A DNA stretch of 64,000 nucleotides from Malus domestica (GCF_042453785.1 NC_091671.1:7696001-7760000); one strand, 5' to 3'; counted from the first letter of the stretch, positions 23,265-34,775 are shown. Made by a program: numbers and translations. Notes: generated by a model from the letters alone, not told the origin.

Positions 23265-24185
23265 TTTTCTTGGAGAAAGCCTATTTTGCCAATTAGCGGC
23301 GGGTTGCCCTAGCGGAGCAAAGTCCGAGATGATGTCATCAGGTGTTTCCTAATTTTCTTTCTGAATTGTTATTAAGAGAGAGCTTGAGGGGAAGAGAAAG
23401 ACAATGCTAGATACTTGTTTTTAAAGATTGGGATGGATGTTGGCCTTTTGTACATACAGGAGGAGCTTTTTTGGCCTTTTAAAAATGGGATTGGCTACCA
23501 AGGCGTTTCCTACGTTTAGTATTTTGTAGATGGAATGCAACTCCATTAACTCTGTATACTTGGATTTATTGGTCAACGATGCGATTCGATTATTATCCTT
23601 AGGGAAAACTCTTCCTAGTTACGGTAATTTTTATGTTTAGACTTAGGGTTGGTAAACACTGTCTGTCGAATTAAGGTAGATTTGCCGTTAAGTTGTGTAC
23701 AGGGGAGATTTGGCAATTTAGATAATTATATTACGGAATAAAAATGTAGTATCGGGGTTCTAACACGGCAGATGCTGTTTTTTTGGTCTGAAATGCGACA
23801 GTTGATTTATGTTTTGGGATCTTTGAGCCTAGAAATGTAGATTTCTTACAATTTTTTTTTTCAGACAAGTTAACAATAACCAAGCAAGGGGGCTTGTAAG
23901 TTTGTAGCTCAAGTGTTTAAAAGCGTTTGATCCTGCATTTGTATGTGCTCAATCCTGCATCTCTAGTTCTGAGTTAATTAAAAAATTGGGACTGATTCTG
24001 AGTCAACTGCATACATGGGCCCTGTTTTTTCTTCCTTTTTTTTGTTCTACTTGGCTTTAGTAATGATTTGTTTGGTTCCATCAAACAACTGCGGTTCTGA
24101 AGCAGTTCTCCATTTTTCGGGTGGTTTTGATAGAGTAACTTGAAATATTTTTTTTTTTAAATTTTTTTTTTTAAATTTTAAGAAA
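23265..24185. other. TFIIA-L 3' UTR and spacer
   Basis: The first few hundred bases after the TFIIA-L stop are probably its 3' UTR. The rest is T-rich spacer ending in long A/T runs (24150-24180) just before the organellar insertion. No gene is seen. Confidence 0.5.
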
Positions 24186-24640
24186 CATGGCTCTTCGGTA
24201 TGTTTCAAGGGTTGGGTTGTTCGCCAATTAAAGCGGAATGTTAGATAGGTTCAAAACATCATGAGACAGTTAGGTCCATATCTGGTATAGGCGTTGAAGC
24301 ATTGGGAGGACCTTTCCCTAGTACGAGAGGACCGGACTGGAAAGGACGCGCATCTGGTGTACCAGTTATCGAATCATAAAGCTTGTAGACAGACAAAAAG
24401 CAAGCAGAAAGGGATTGGCTTGGCCGAATAGAAAACTCGTCCCTATTTTTCGCCTTTTCACCTCCCCCAATTCACCGATAGAGCAGAAAGAGATAAGCAA
24501 TGACCGGACTAGACCAATGAAAGTGGACAAAGGTTTTTATTCGTTAGCCAAGCGCGCCTATTACAGCGCCTCTATTATAGAAGCAAAGGGGACGCGCCCT
24601 TGCTACACAAAAATGGAAGATAAACTGTGAAGTGGAGAAA
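24186..24640 (+). other. Organellar DNA insertion with the 3' part of a bacterial-type large-subunit rRNA (probably NUMT)
   Basis: 24186-24375 reads like the conserved 3' region of organellar large-subunit rRNA: TTCAAGGGTTGGGTTGTTCG, ATTAAAGCGG, GAGACAGTTAGGTCCATATC, GAGGACCTTTCCCTAGTACG and GTGTACCAGTTATCG. The following 260 bases (for example TTCGTTAGCCAAGCGCGCC) have the GC content and style of plant mitochondrial intergenic DNA, which favours a mitochondrial source, but I cannot exclude plastid. Scattered differences from the canonical rRNA, many of them transitions, and a missing segment near the left end show an old, non-functional insertion. It is not a nuclear rRNA gene. Confidence 0.75.
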
Positions 24641-24978
24641 AAGACCTCTAATTGTTGAACACATTGCCATTGTAATAACCAACAATTCTACCACGACCTT
24701 AGGATTACATTTATTTAATACAATCATCATCTCGACTGTCAGATAGTAATTGTATTAAATACATGTAAGTATTGTAGCCAACTCCCAAATTTTAGAAGAA
24801 AAAAAAATGAACAAAATCACAAAAATAAAACAAAAAACCATACAAAATCATGAAGTCAAATAAAATCAGAAACCGTGGAGAAATGCAGGTTAATATTTGA
24901 GAATGATCTGTACTCTGTTCTACACAGGCAGCAGGCGAAGCCCCTCTCAAAAAACAAGCCCTAACCAAGTCGAAATCT

Positions 24979-25374
24979 TTAGATGTCAGTACTGCACTGG
25001 TTCACGATCATGCACTGGGTTTGAAACACGGTAAACAACGTTGAGGGATCCACAAATGGAGCCAGAGCTGGGTGGTGCCAGCCGCCTGCAGCCGGGTGTT
25101 GCCACCCACCTGCAGTCGGAAAGGGCGGTGCAATACTACTTCTCACGTTCTGATCACCGCCTTTTTCTATCACCACTGCCACTGGATTTGGAGATGGAAT
25201 GACTACCGGAGACAGTAATGGGATCGTCATTGAAGCATCCTCGTTGGATAAAGGGTTGGTGGAGGCAGTGCTTGCGATTTGATCAAGCTGAAGAGACACC
25301 GGGGCACGCCGTTGTAACCTAGTTGGAGCCTTCCCTGTATCGGCTTTGAGGTTGCAAGCATTGTAAATCTCCAT
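24979..25374 (-). CDS. Small Pro/Ala-rich plant protein, unassigned
   Basis: Intact single-exon frame of 131 codons on the minus strand. The start at 25374 (MEIYNACNLKADTGKAPTRL) lies about 110 bases downstream of a good TATA box. The N-terminal block KAPTRLQRRAPVSLQLDQI is basic then amphipathic, and IPLLSPVVIPSP follows at about residues 52-63. The C-terminal half is Pro, Ala and His rich, with two near-identical GGWxHPA repeats. There is no signal peptide or membrane segment. From memory the APTRLQRRAP and IPLLSP blocks recall small uncharacterised plant proteins of the At4g14450/At3g23170 type, but I am not certain. Function unknown. Confidence 0.6.
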   Translation of the reverse strand: MEIYNACNLKADTGKAPTRLQRRAPVSLQLDQIASTASTNPLSNEDASMTIPLLSPVVIPSPNPVAVVIEKGGDQNVRSSIAPPFPTAGGWQHPAAGGWHHPALAPFVDPSTLFTVFQTQCMIVNQCSTDI

Positions 25375-25483
25375 TGTTTCGGGTGATTCTACGAAACTTT
25401 TTCAAAGTTCTTGTTCGAAATTTACGTACAAAATCAGGTCTGTCTCTCTGATGACTTGACAATTAGGGTTACTGCATGTAGAG

Positions 25484-25494
25484 GTTTATAAAAG
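25484..25494 (-). promoter_or_regulatory. TATA box of the small minus-strand gene
   Basis: On the minus strand the sequence reads CCTTTTATAAACC about 110 bases before the start codon at 25374. This is good TATA spacing and supports the neighbouring small frame as a real gene. Confidence 0.5.
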
Positions 25495-26202
25495 GGTATG
25501 AAATTTAACCCAAAAGATATAGATAGTAATGGTGCTTAATCATGACTAATTCTCTCTTCGCAAAAATTAAGGGTTCGGTTATGGAGGTGGACGCAAGGTT
25601 GGAAAAACGGAATTTTCGTTTAACGGTCATGTGCACTGAGGCGTTGGCTTGTGCCCCAAGCTTGGTGGAGCAATTGACCAAAGAATAGGGACGATAATTG
25701 ACCTATTGTACAGTGTCAAATTTGTGTTGAATTAACTTTATCTGTTGAAGAGTAAGATCTACTCACACGTATACAAGAAATTATTCCATGATACTGTAAC
25801 CCGAAAACTCATCCTCCATTTATAGATTATGAACGAAGCAACACGAGATTACATCCAGATGATGACATGTATTTGTGAGTTACAATAAACGGCTATGACA
25901 ATGCATACCTGTTGTTTGCACTCAAATTTGAATTTTCTTCCTCATAAATAAAAATAGGCTGAAAGCTTTTGTGTATTTGTATATACACATACAAAATTAT
26001 TTTTTACTATAAACTGCTGTTATCAAGAGATGTGTATGTGTATGCATTTGCGTACACATATTTAATTTTTGTGTTCAATTTTTGAAATATTTTTATTTTG
26101 TCGAACACATCTAAAATTGCTGAAGATAGTAATAGTATATCTATATATAATGCTTTTCTTATGAAAAGAAAGAAGATAATAATATTTGTTAAAAGAATGA
26201 AA
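25495..26202. other. Spacer left of duplication copy A
   Basis: About 700 bases, AT-rich, with alternating purine-pyrimidine stretches (GTGTATGTGTATGC near 26032). Presumed upstream region of the small minus-strand gene. No gene is recognised. Confidence 0.5.
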
Positions 26203-27497
26203 TGATGTCTGATATCAAGATAAGTGAAGAATTATTCTATTTTTGAATAATTTGCTACTTTTCTGTTGCCATGTGCATGGGTTTGATACATTAAACAAGA
26301 GCCTTTTTTTTTGTTGTTCATCCATGTGAAGCTGAGTCAGATTCACTGCATAAAGTAAAGATATCACGCACTGTGCAAGGTTTCTTTATGGTGACCATTT
26401 ACTTCAACAACACTTGGAAGTTACTTATTTTGTCGTTTATATATATCTATTTTTTTGTGATAGAACATTTTTAATGTGACCCGTGTGGTGAATGAGTTGT
26501 TAGTTAAAACATTTACGGTGAACAATGTCTGCAATTATGATCCAAACTGAAAATTTTCATTAGTCCTCCGTTAAATAAAGGGTAAAAATCGTATGTCAAA
26601 CTTAACTGTGGGGATGACTTAGGGTTGGAGAGAAATTGGGATTCGATGGAAACTAAGAAGCTTGAAGCTCAAATTGACGACGTCCCTAGCTACTTTGAAT
26701 TCCTTTTACTGGAACCATTAGGCATACTGTTATAAAATCTCAGCATCTACTGGTTTATAAAAGAAATGGCACGCTGCATTCCTGGTTTACATCTCTTTAT
26801 AACAGCAGCATACACATGCAAAATTACCATGGATTAACATTCCAAAACCTACCTTCAAAACTTCTTCAATATCCACCCATCTTGCAGAACCCATTAGAAT
26901 TATGTTTAAGGTGATTAATCATGCAAACACTGGCTCGATCGACGATCTGGAGCATATAAACGAGTCTATTCAATTCAAAACCTCCTTAGTTGTGATTGAT
27001 TATATCAGGTCGACGAACACCATATACCCTCATGTTCTAGGCTTCGCGTTAAATCAATTGTTTAAATAACGATTTTAACCTCTTTTTAATATAGAACTAA
27101 CTGAAATTTTGATATGGAATGTAATTGCCGATCGAGTTCACTACAAGTGTTTAAATAACAACTTTTTTACCACAAGAATTGCATTAAAAATGCTCTATCA
27201 CCACATTAAAAAAATGCTATATATATGTGTGTGTGCGTGTATGAAAAGAATGATACATTCCTCTACAAAGTTAATAATCATAGTACACCATTGGCATTTT
27301 TATTGAAAAGTAATATAGAATTAAAAAGTGGGACGGAATGAGAATCATGATACTGGCATGTGAAGTGTGCAGAAAAAGGAGAAGGTGGATTTGTTCTCTG
27401 TTTTTTTACTTTAAGCTTTTTAGTCCTTGATGCTTTCTTGAAGTGCTTAGTATCTACATAATTTGTGAAATACTCAGAACAATTACTTTTAAAAACT

Positions 27498-27695
27498 GGA
27501 TCAGGATCCTCTCCTGAGCAGATGGAGAGGATCCTCCTGACCAAGGCCATCGGGCAGTTCATTTTTTATCCAACGGTTATAATTATTATAATTTTTAGAG
27601 AGCCCCCTGTTTGTAGCCGTTGGATAAAAAATGAACGGCCCGATGGGCCTGGTCAGGAGGATCCTCTCCATCTGCTCAGGAGAGGATCCTGATCC
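27498..27695. mobile_element. Fold-back MITE with about 80-bp inverted arms, Mutator-like target duplication
   Basis: The ends GGATCAGGATCCTCTCCTGA and its reverse complement begin two arms of about 79 bases with few mismatches around a 40-base AT-rich centre. Flanks are TTAAAAACT (27489-27497) and TTAAAGACT (27696-27704), an 8/9 match to a 9-base target duplication, typical of Mutator-like elements. The duplicate at 40780-40788 has a single TTAAAAACT and no element. There is no coding capacity. Confidence 0.93.
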
Positions 27696-29093
27696 TTAAA
27701 GACTTGCCGGTATGTCAGATGGTGCTTTATCACAATGATTGAAAATAATATTGTCAATTTATCTTGGTGAGAGTTCGAACCTTACCGATCTCCTTCCTCC
27801 TCTCACATTTAACTATCTAACATACTAACACTATTGTTTGTCGAAAAACAAAAAAAGAAAAAAAAAACCTTGCATGTAGCAATTTATTGTGTATAATGAT
27901 CAATTGGTTCAAATTCACAATCAACTAAAGTTAAACTTAAGACATTTTACTTACAATTAAAATAAAAAAAAGTAAGAAATGACATCATTTTGTACCATAT
28001 TGTTTCATACACATGTTTATTGAAGAAAAACAAAGATAAAAGAAAGAAATGGTTTCAAATTCTTTGTTAATCAAAAGAAAAAAAAAATGTAATTACCAGT
28101 TCGTAGTATTTTACTGGAAATTTTTTCATAATTCATATGATGAATTAAGAAGAGATTGTAATTTGTAATAAAATTATCTATAGTGAGAGTGGCACATTTT
28201 GCGGACCCCACTACCACGTGGCAGCAATAAGACTTGCCAGCTCCCGGACACGTATCACACTACTTCTGCTTCCCCTTCCCTTTGTGACATGGTGCAATCC
28301 TATTGTGTTGTGAGTTGTAACGGGCAAAAACAAACCTGAATCACATCTTCTCCTCGGTGGAGGTCGGAAGCCAAGGAGGCATCCTTCTCTTACTCTTGTA
28401 AAATTCATCTCAGTTCAGAGGTTGCTACGATACACCGTTTTTTACTACACGTTCGTGAGATCGAGTTTTACGAAATGAGGTAAGTTATTCTAGATATTGA
28501 GCTGGTTTCGAGATGTCCCTAATTTTGAGTTTTTTATTTTTATTTTTATTTTTTAACATCCCTAATTTTGAGTTTATAATATAATTAACCTTTGAATTCA
28601 CGGTTTCTAGTTCTCGTTTGGTAAAATGTGACTATTTGGAGAATTACTTAGAGGATTGAAGATCATTTTGGGGCGTGGCGTATAATGGTGTCAGGCGTGC
28701 GATCCTGCTATCCTAAAAACAAAAGGGTTTTTCCAATTGATCTTCAGAGACTTTGAAAACGAAGAAGTTTTAATTTTCGAAAACTAGTGGACAAGTGAAA
28801 CGAGAGTTTTCAATGAGTTTGGTCGTTGAACAGCCATCACGTTGTGTAGACGTCAATGATTACAAAAAGGTAAACAAGTTTAATTTGAAGTTTCAATTTT
28901 GCTACTTGAAATTCTAGTCTTTTTCGTCCGGTTACGGGTTAATGTGCACCGGCATCGCACGGATTCACTTGTCCGAGCACATCGACTCCAATTAAAGAAA
29001 ATTTTAAAACTGACCAGTCTAAATTTCTAATGGTAGTTTTATTCTCAATGTTGGAAGAAGTACCGAGTTTAGTTCCATCATTCCTATTTGATC

Positions 29094-29117
29094 TATATAT
29101 ATATATATATATATATA
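29094..29117. repeat. (TA)n microsatellite, copy A
   Basis: Short TA array; the corresponding array in copy B (43595-43637) is about twice as long, showing expansion or contraction after duplication. Confidence 0.9.
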
Positions 29118-29666
29118 CACATAAATTAGAACCATACGAGTACAACCACGCTAACCGAAATAATTTATGCACACTTTTTTTCTTCTGCTTATGCAAAACC
29201 ACTATATATTTTGTTCATTGATTTTATTTTATTTATTCAATCCAAATAGTAAAAACAAAGCCACATGGTTTTTTTTTAGTACAACGAAACAATATATTTT
29301 ACATTAAAGAGAGATTTTGGTTAAACTACACATGCTAGGAAAAAAAAATGTAAAAAATAAAGACGAATGTGCGAGAGAAGAAACAAGGAAGGGAAACTCA
29401 TTACGGAATTTTGTTATCCTTGTTGAAGCAAGTAAATTACATGCACATCCTTTTTATACACACTTCCAATTGTGCTGGTTGGATCAGAGATTTTTTCTGA
29501 ATTATTGAACACCAAAAAAATCAGAGTCGAAACAAAAAATAAAAACAGAACACAGAAACTTACCGACAGTCACACATAAACACAGAGATATTGAAACAGG
29601 AACTCCAACTACCAACCGTCCGATTTCTCCCTCTTTTTTTTTTTTGTGGCATTTCGTTCTCCTCCA

Positions 29667-31082
29667 ATGGCTTTCAGCACCTCAACTCACTCTTTCTTCA
29701 ACTTCAAACTCTCCAGCAAAACTGCACCACCACTTCATCAGCCAAAGAAGAAACCAGTGACCCTTCTCCTCAATCCCCGTTTTGTCCCGCCCCTTCTCTC
29801 ATCTTGTAACCAATGCTTCAGGGCCAACTCTGTCACTTTCTCAAACCCTTCTACCCCCAGGCATGGATTCAGTGTCAAGGCATACAAACTGAACAAACCC
29901 TTTTCAGATTTTTGCTTCTCTTTGCGTTTTTTGAGTAGTGGAATTGATTTTAATTTTTTTATGCAATTTTTCGTTGGGTTTTTTTGTTTGTAGGTTGGAT
30001 CACAGCCAGATTATTCTTCAGGGGATGATGGTGCTCAATCGTTTATTCCTGAAGCAACCCAACAGGAGGAATTTTCTTGGAAGTCTGTGATTCTTCCGTA
30101 CGTCTCTCGATCAAATTTTCTATAGCTCTGTGTGTTTTTCTTATGCTTTGAGTAATGTAAATGGGTAATCTTGTTTTAGCTTCTTTGTTTTTCTGATGAA
30201 ACGATATTGTAAACTATTCCAGTTACGGGTCGAACTTGGGTGCAAGGGGTTGAGGACACTTGCCCTCGCCAACTGACCACATATGCGATCTTTTTTAGCT
30301 TTAATTCTTCATAGTTGATAATTATGCAATGGGGTTTGCATTTCGATTTTGTAAAGCCACATTGTATGGCAGAAGTTGGGTTTTTTTAGTACATGTTTTG
30401 AGGACCTGAATTGGGCCTTAATCAAGCATATGAAAAGTTGAGTGCTTTTCAAAGTGTAGATCAATCAATGAATAGTGGTTAAATTGCAAGTTTCGAAGTT
30501 TACTTTTGAAAATCTCTCTTTTGTTGGTAATTTTATTTTTTATAACTAAGCTCTTGGAATTTTAGCTTTGTGTTTCCGGCTTTGGGAGGTTTGTTGTTCG
30601 GATACGACATTGGTGCTACTTCTAGTGCTACCCTCTCTTTACAGGTATACCTTCAGCTTTATGTTTTTCGTTTTTTGTTTTGATGATTAGTAATTTAATA
30701 TGATCAACTTTTATGTTTTGATTTGTCACAGTCGCCAGAGCTTAGTGGCACAGCTTGGTTTAAACTTTCAGCCATCCAGCTTGGTCTTGTGGTATGATTT
30801 ATCGAATCTTAGTCAATTTGGTTTTGAGTCATTTCCAAACTTGTGATCTATCTGCCAAAAATCACCAACAATACATCAACAATCCTAAATTGCATTGTTT
30901 CGATGCGGGTTAGCGGTTCCCTATATGGAGCTCTTTTTGGTTCCCTCCTTGTGTACCCAATTGCTGATTTCCTTGGTGTGTACTCTGCTTTGCTTTTGCA
31001 CTTCATCATGAGGTTTTGAGCTTGATCATTATTTTTGTTAGTCTTAAATTTTAATTGGCTTATGAAGGGAGGAGGAGGGAAA
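29667..31082 (+). pseudogene. Truncated duplicate of plastidic sugar transporter pSuT (exons 1-5 and start of 6)
   Basis: Exons matching the intact gene at 44143 are 29667-29879, 29994-30097, 30566-30644 and 30732-30791, then the exon 5 region from about 30910. The start of exon 6 runs into unrelated sequence at 31082, so only the transit peptide and the first three or so of twelve membrane segments remain. The acceptor before exon 5 reads GATGCGG where the intact copy has GATGCAG, so the canonical AG is lost. Exon 3 has a Gly-to-Ser change (GATSSATLS against GATSGATLS) in a conserved loop. Exons 1-4 are otherwise open, and the upstream region is duplicated, so a truncated transcript is possible. 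A functional transporter is not. Confidence 0.93.
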
Positions 31083-32039
31083 ATGGGGGAGAGGGGTACA
31101 ATTTATTTAATTTGAGCAAAATAGTAGCATTTAAGCTTATTTGATTAGTGAGGATTAGAGTCAATAAGGCGTCCTCTATTTATCTATATCTGAAATCTGA
31201 ATTCATTGAATGATGAATGAGGTTGTAGTGAGAGAAATTGAGAAAGTCAAGAAAAGACGGTCCATACAGTATGTTGTATGTTTCGGGATATCTCAACATC
31301 TTAATTTCTGCTCTCAGGTTGCTGAAAGTTTGTCATTTTACTTGCTACTTGATTATAAAAATGTAAAACAAAATCTGTTAGACGTTTTTCCAGGGTAAGG
31401 CATATGTTGCACATGCATGTAAATGGTACAAATTGTTTTGGTTTTAGACAATAAGCTTTTGAGTTTTACAACCCTTGCAAGGGGATTGTGAGTCCAACAA
31501 ATTTAGTGTTGGGGGATACAGTTTGGTTCTCCTTAATACATAATATAACAAAGGCCTTGAAATTTTCCTTCAAGGAATATGCAAATGTTTTATGCGCATC
31601 TTGGCCTGCAGTTTGTATGAAGGGGCATTAGTGCAAGTTATATGCATTGGTGCATTTGAGGGTGTGATTCCGTTCTTACCGCCTTTTTAGGTTTGAACAT
31701 ATGTGCTTGACAACTTAGCTACTCGAACAAGAACGGAACACTGTAGCTTAGCTATAGTCAAATCTTTGCCACTCAATTTCACGCTATTTACAACAATGCC
31801 AGCCAAATGGGGCTGGGTTGGGAGGGTAATTCTCAAAAGTTTAGAGGGTAATTTTGTTTGTATGGTTTAGAACGGATTGCAATGGGTTAGGTGCGTGCGC
31901 TCTCCTCTCATCTCTCACTCTTCCTGTTTCTGGAAAACCCACAATCTTTCATCTTCCTCTGCTTTTCCTCTCTCTGCGCTCCCCATATCTCTCCACATGA
32001 AGCACACAAACCAAGTAGTGACGGTCGAAAGCCTCAAAC
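31083..32039. other. Sequence to the right of duplication copy A
   Basis: Unique sequence replacing the rest of the transporter. It is AT-rich, then CT-rich from 31890 (a leader-like CTCTCCTCTCATCTCTCACT) before the exon-like pieces that begin near 32040. No gene is recognised. Confidence 0.45.
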
Positions 32040-33831
32040 ATGGCCGAGGCGAAACGGAGGTATAGTGACGGTCGACAACCGCCTCCAGTGTCGATGAATT
32101 AGGCCGTCCGAAAGCATCCTCGCTCCGATTATGGTATGTTGAATTTCTAGATTTACCCTTTATTTGAGTCTCCTCTCTCCTTTTGCGTTTGTTTAGGGTT
32201 TATAAATTAGGGTTCTTAGGGATTTCACGCTTTTTTTTCCTTTAGAAATTGCACTATATTTCTCAGATTGGAGCTGTTCTTATTTTGAAAAAATTGGACT
32301 AATGTTTCTTTTAGCTTTCGTCTATCTGGTAATTACTCTGAACCCCCAAAAGATTTGAAATTTCTGGTAATTGTTCTCATTGTTTTTGACAATTTGTTGT
32401 TAGAATTTGTATAAATTGCTGCCATTGTGTTGTGAAGTTTTATGATTATTTCAAAGAACACCGATTCTATCAATTGCAATTCTGCAGATGGCTAATGAAA
32501 TAATGGTCTGTGAAAGGAAGGAAAAAAAAAGCCTAGAAAACATTATCGGATGATGTTTTAATCAATTGAGAAAACTGTAATTACTCACATTTTAACAAAT
32601 TAAGGTTTCTTATTTCACTTCTTTGCAGGAAGTTATTAATTCTGCATCACCGGTGACTCAAAACTTAAGCAGAGAAGTGGCTGACGGTCAACATAAGCTC
32701 ATAGCTCTTGCAGCTGCACGAGGAAACTCAAGTGCAGTAAATCCTCTGGTACCTTTGGGTGGTCTTCATGAGAAGGTTTGTTCGATCTTAAATATGTGGA
32801 ATATGTGGATATGTAGATCCGAATGTTCAATTTTATCAAATGAGTGTTGGTTGGTTGGCTATCTTAATCATGAAAAGCAATTTATTTTTGTTGAGCAAAC
32901 ATTATGCATGGACTCGGAACTTCTTCCTTTGAATTGTAGTTGGAAGTATGATAAATTTAGTGGGATTTGAGCATAAGCCGGTTGCCAGCCCAATACAACT
33001 GATCGCATCCCGCAAGATTAATTTATCCACATTGGAGAATTTCTTATTATACAATTCTACTGCATTTTTTTTTCAAATTTAAATATAAATTTTAAAATTT
33101 TGGTTTTGATTATGCAGTTTGTGGATTCCGTGCTGCTGCGGTATATTTAAATGCTGCTGTCCTCCACTGTTTGAGCATGGGCCTCCTCCACCACCATAGT
33201 GGTATATTTTCTTAGGAGCCTACTTTGCATGAATTATTTTGTGTAATTGGTTGACTTAAATCTTTATTTGATCTACCTATTCCAATTTGGCTAATTTTTT
33301 TTAAATTTTTTATTATATTGGAGTTGAATTTGGTATTTTGGGTATGCTATCTTTGGATGCTTAGAAAGATAGTAATTTACTTTTTGTCTTTGATTTTTCA
33401 CTAATGGGATGTTGTGATGGGGTTTAGTAATTTTCAGTATTCTTCAATTATTTTGAATTTGCAAAATCAAATAACCCGTGGAAATAAATTAATATTTCAT
33501 TAATCTGTATGTAAGAGGACTTTACAATATGTCATCAAGTTTAGACCGACAACAATGAATGGCAAACTTAGGATGCCTCTATTAATTTGATGTTTTCTCA
33601 TGGTTGAGAAATATTTACAGCTGTCTTATTTATTGGACAACATCATTCATCCTCTATATTTAATATTAATTGCTTTTCTTAATCTATTTTTCCGCCAATC
33701 TTTTCTGCTACATAATCTCATTTGGTTTTCGATTTTGTGAAATGTTTTGGAAGCGGAGTGTGTGAAATTTGTTGATGCTGATGCTGATGATAGTGCCGAA
33801 TTTGGTGACACTCCTCAACTAGCAGAGCAGG
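32040..33831 (+). pseudogene. Exon-like pieces of an unrecognised gene, probably decayed
   Basis: An ATG at 32040 after a CT-rich leader opens MAEAKRRYSDGRQPPPVSMN, followed by a stop and then VRKHPRSDYG up to a GT-type donor near 32135. A good acceptor (TTGCAG) at 32628 begins [20 protein letters not shown] and continues to [10 protein letters not shown] with a donor near 32776. A third coding-like piece ends FGDTPQLAEQ with GTAACA at about 33831. The pieces look like exons of one host gene, but the first is interrupted and I cannot join them reliably or name the family. It could also be a live gene whose true start differs. Confidence 0.3.
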
Positions 33832-34582
33832 TAACAAAGCTTCTTCCAACTCAAATTTAATGATTCGAGCTGCCTAAGATTTGCATAACATTCCCAAGTT
33901 GTAGTCAATGTGCCTGAGTGGTTGAGCGCTTAACTAATGAATGTAACCACTAAGATTTGGATTGTTTTTGGGGAGTAAGAAATAACATTGCTAATTTCGG
34001 ATTTATGGGTTTGAATTTTTAGTTCATTTTGCTTATCAGTTTATCTTACTTCTTTGAACCAAATGCAAATTCCAATCTTGCATTGTTAAGCCCTGAAATT
34101 AGAACAAAAAAACTTGCATGAAATTGAAGTTCTCTTATTGAGAACTCAATTTTCTTCTACTTGAAGTTTTATCTGATTGATTTCTGAATAATTTAGAAAT
34201 GGGTATGTTAAATTGTGGGTTATGATTTCAAAACCCGCGGCGGAGCACGGGCATTTTTTCTAGTATGAAACCTATTTTGCACAACCATTAACAAATTGTT
34301 TGCACCATTACGCGATCTCCATTAGAAAAGCCACAAGTTTCTCAACCAAGGAAATTGGCATCATGATATCCAAAGGGTGCAAATTAGCCTTTTCTCATTT
34401 TTTTTTATTTTCTTTTAAAAAACACCAAGAAGCAGGTAGCTAGGACCATCACTATGTCTGTCCAAACATCAAATGCCCCTTTCTTTCTTTTTCTTCTGCA
34501 AAACGGCCAAAGTACCCAGATTCTTCTTTTTTATAAGAAGCTTGCTAAAGACCAAATACCACACCAACTAACTTAACTACCT
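33832..34582. other. AT-rich spacer
   Basis: No gene is recognised. It contains a fragment near 33905-33935 that resembles the 5' half of a tRNA (see rejected items) and T-rich tracts. Confidence 0.45.
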
Positions 34583-34775
34583 CTTATATTATTAGGGTGA
34601 TTTTTAGTCACCTCCCTCAAGTGGTGGTAATGCTTACCACCTTATTTATTACCGTTGGATGAGTTTAAATTTTGAGATTTGTGTCTATCCAAGGTATTAA
34701 ACTCATATAACGGTGATAAATAAAGTAATGAGCATTATTTGAGTGTAGAGAACAAGAATATTCCTATAATATTGT
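34583..34775. mobile_element. MITE-like inverted repeat element
   Basis: Outer ends TTATATTATTAGGG and CCTATAATATTG, and a long inner pair (AATGCTTACCACCTTATTTA with its near complement in TAAATAAAGTAATGAGCATT), form an imperfect hairpin about 190 bases long. There is no coding potential. The target duplication is unclear, so the borders are approximate. Confidence 0.6.

Larger units (their letters stand above)
26203..31082 (+). repeat. Segmental duplication, copy A (truncated)
   Basis: This block matches 39416-45552 in the same orientation with high identity through intergenic, intron and exon sequence. It begins at TGATGTCT(G/A)ATATCAAG and ends inside exon 6 of the transporter at GGAGGAGGAGGGAA. 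It contains the 3.4 kb upstream region and the first exons of pSuT. Transporter exon 1 differs at only two of 213 positions by my reading, so the event is recent. Copy A lacks a solo LTR and other insertions present in copy B, and carries a MITE that copy B lacks. Confidence 0.95.

Noticed and set aside
28939-29221. Short frames on both strands around the TA microsatellite (and at 43515-43734)
   Set aside because: Contain IYIYIY runs produced by the TA repeat; frame length changes with repeat number between copies.
33905-33935. tRNA-like 5' half (GTGCCTGAGTGGTTGAGCGC)
   Set aside because: Resembles a D-arm of a Ser/Leu-type tRNA, but no anticodon or T-arm follows, so it is not a tRNA gene; at most a SINE head or chance.
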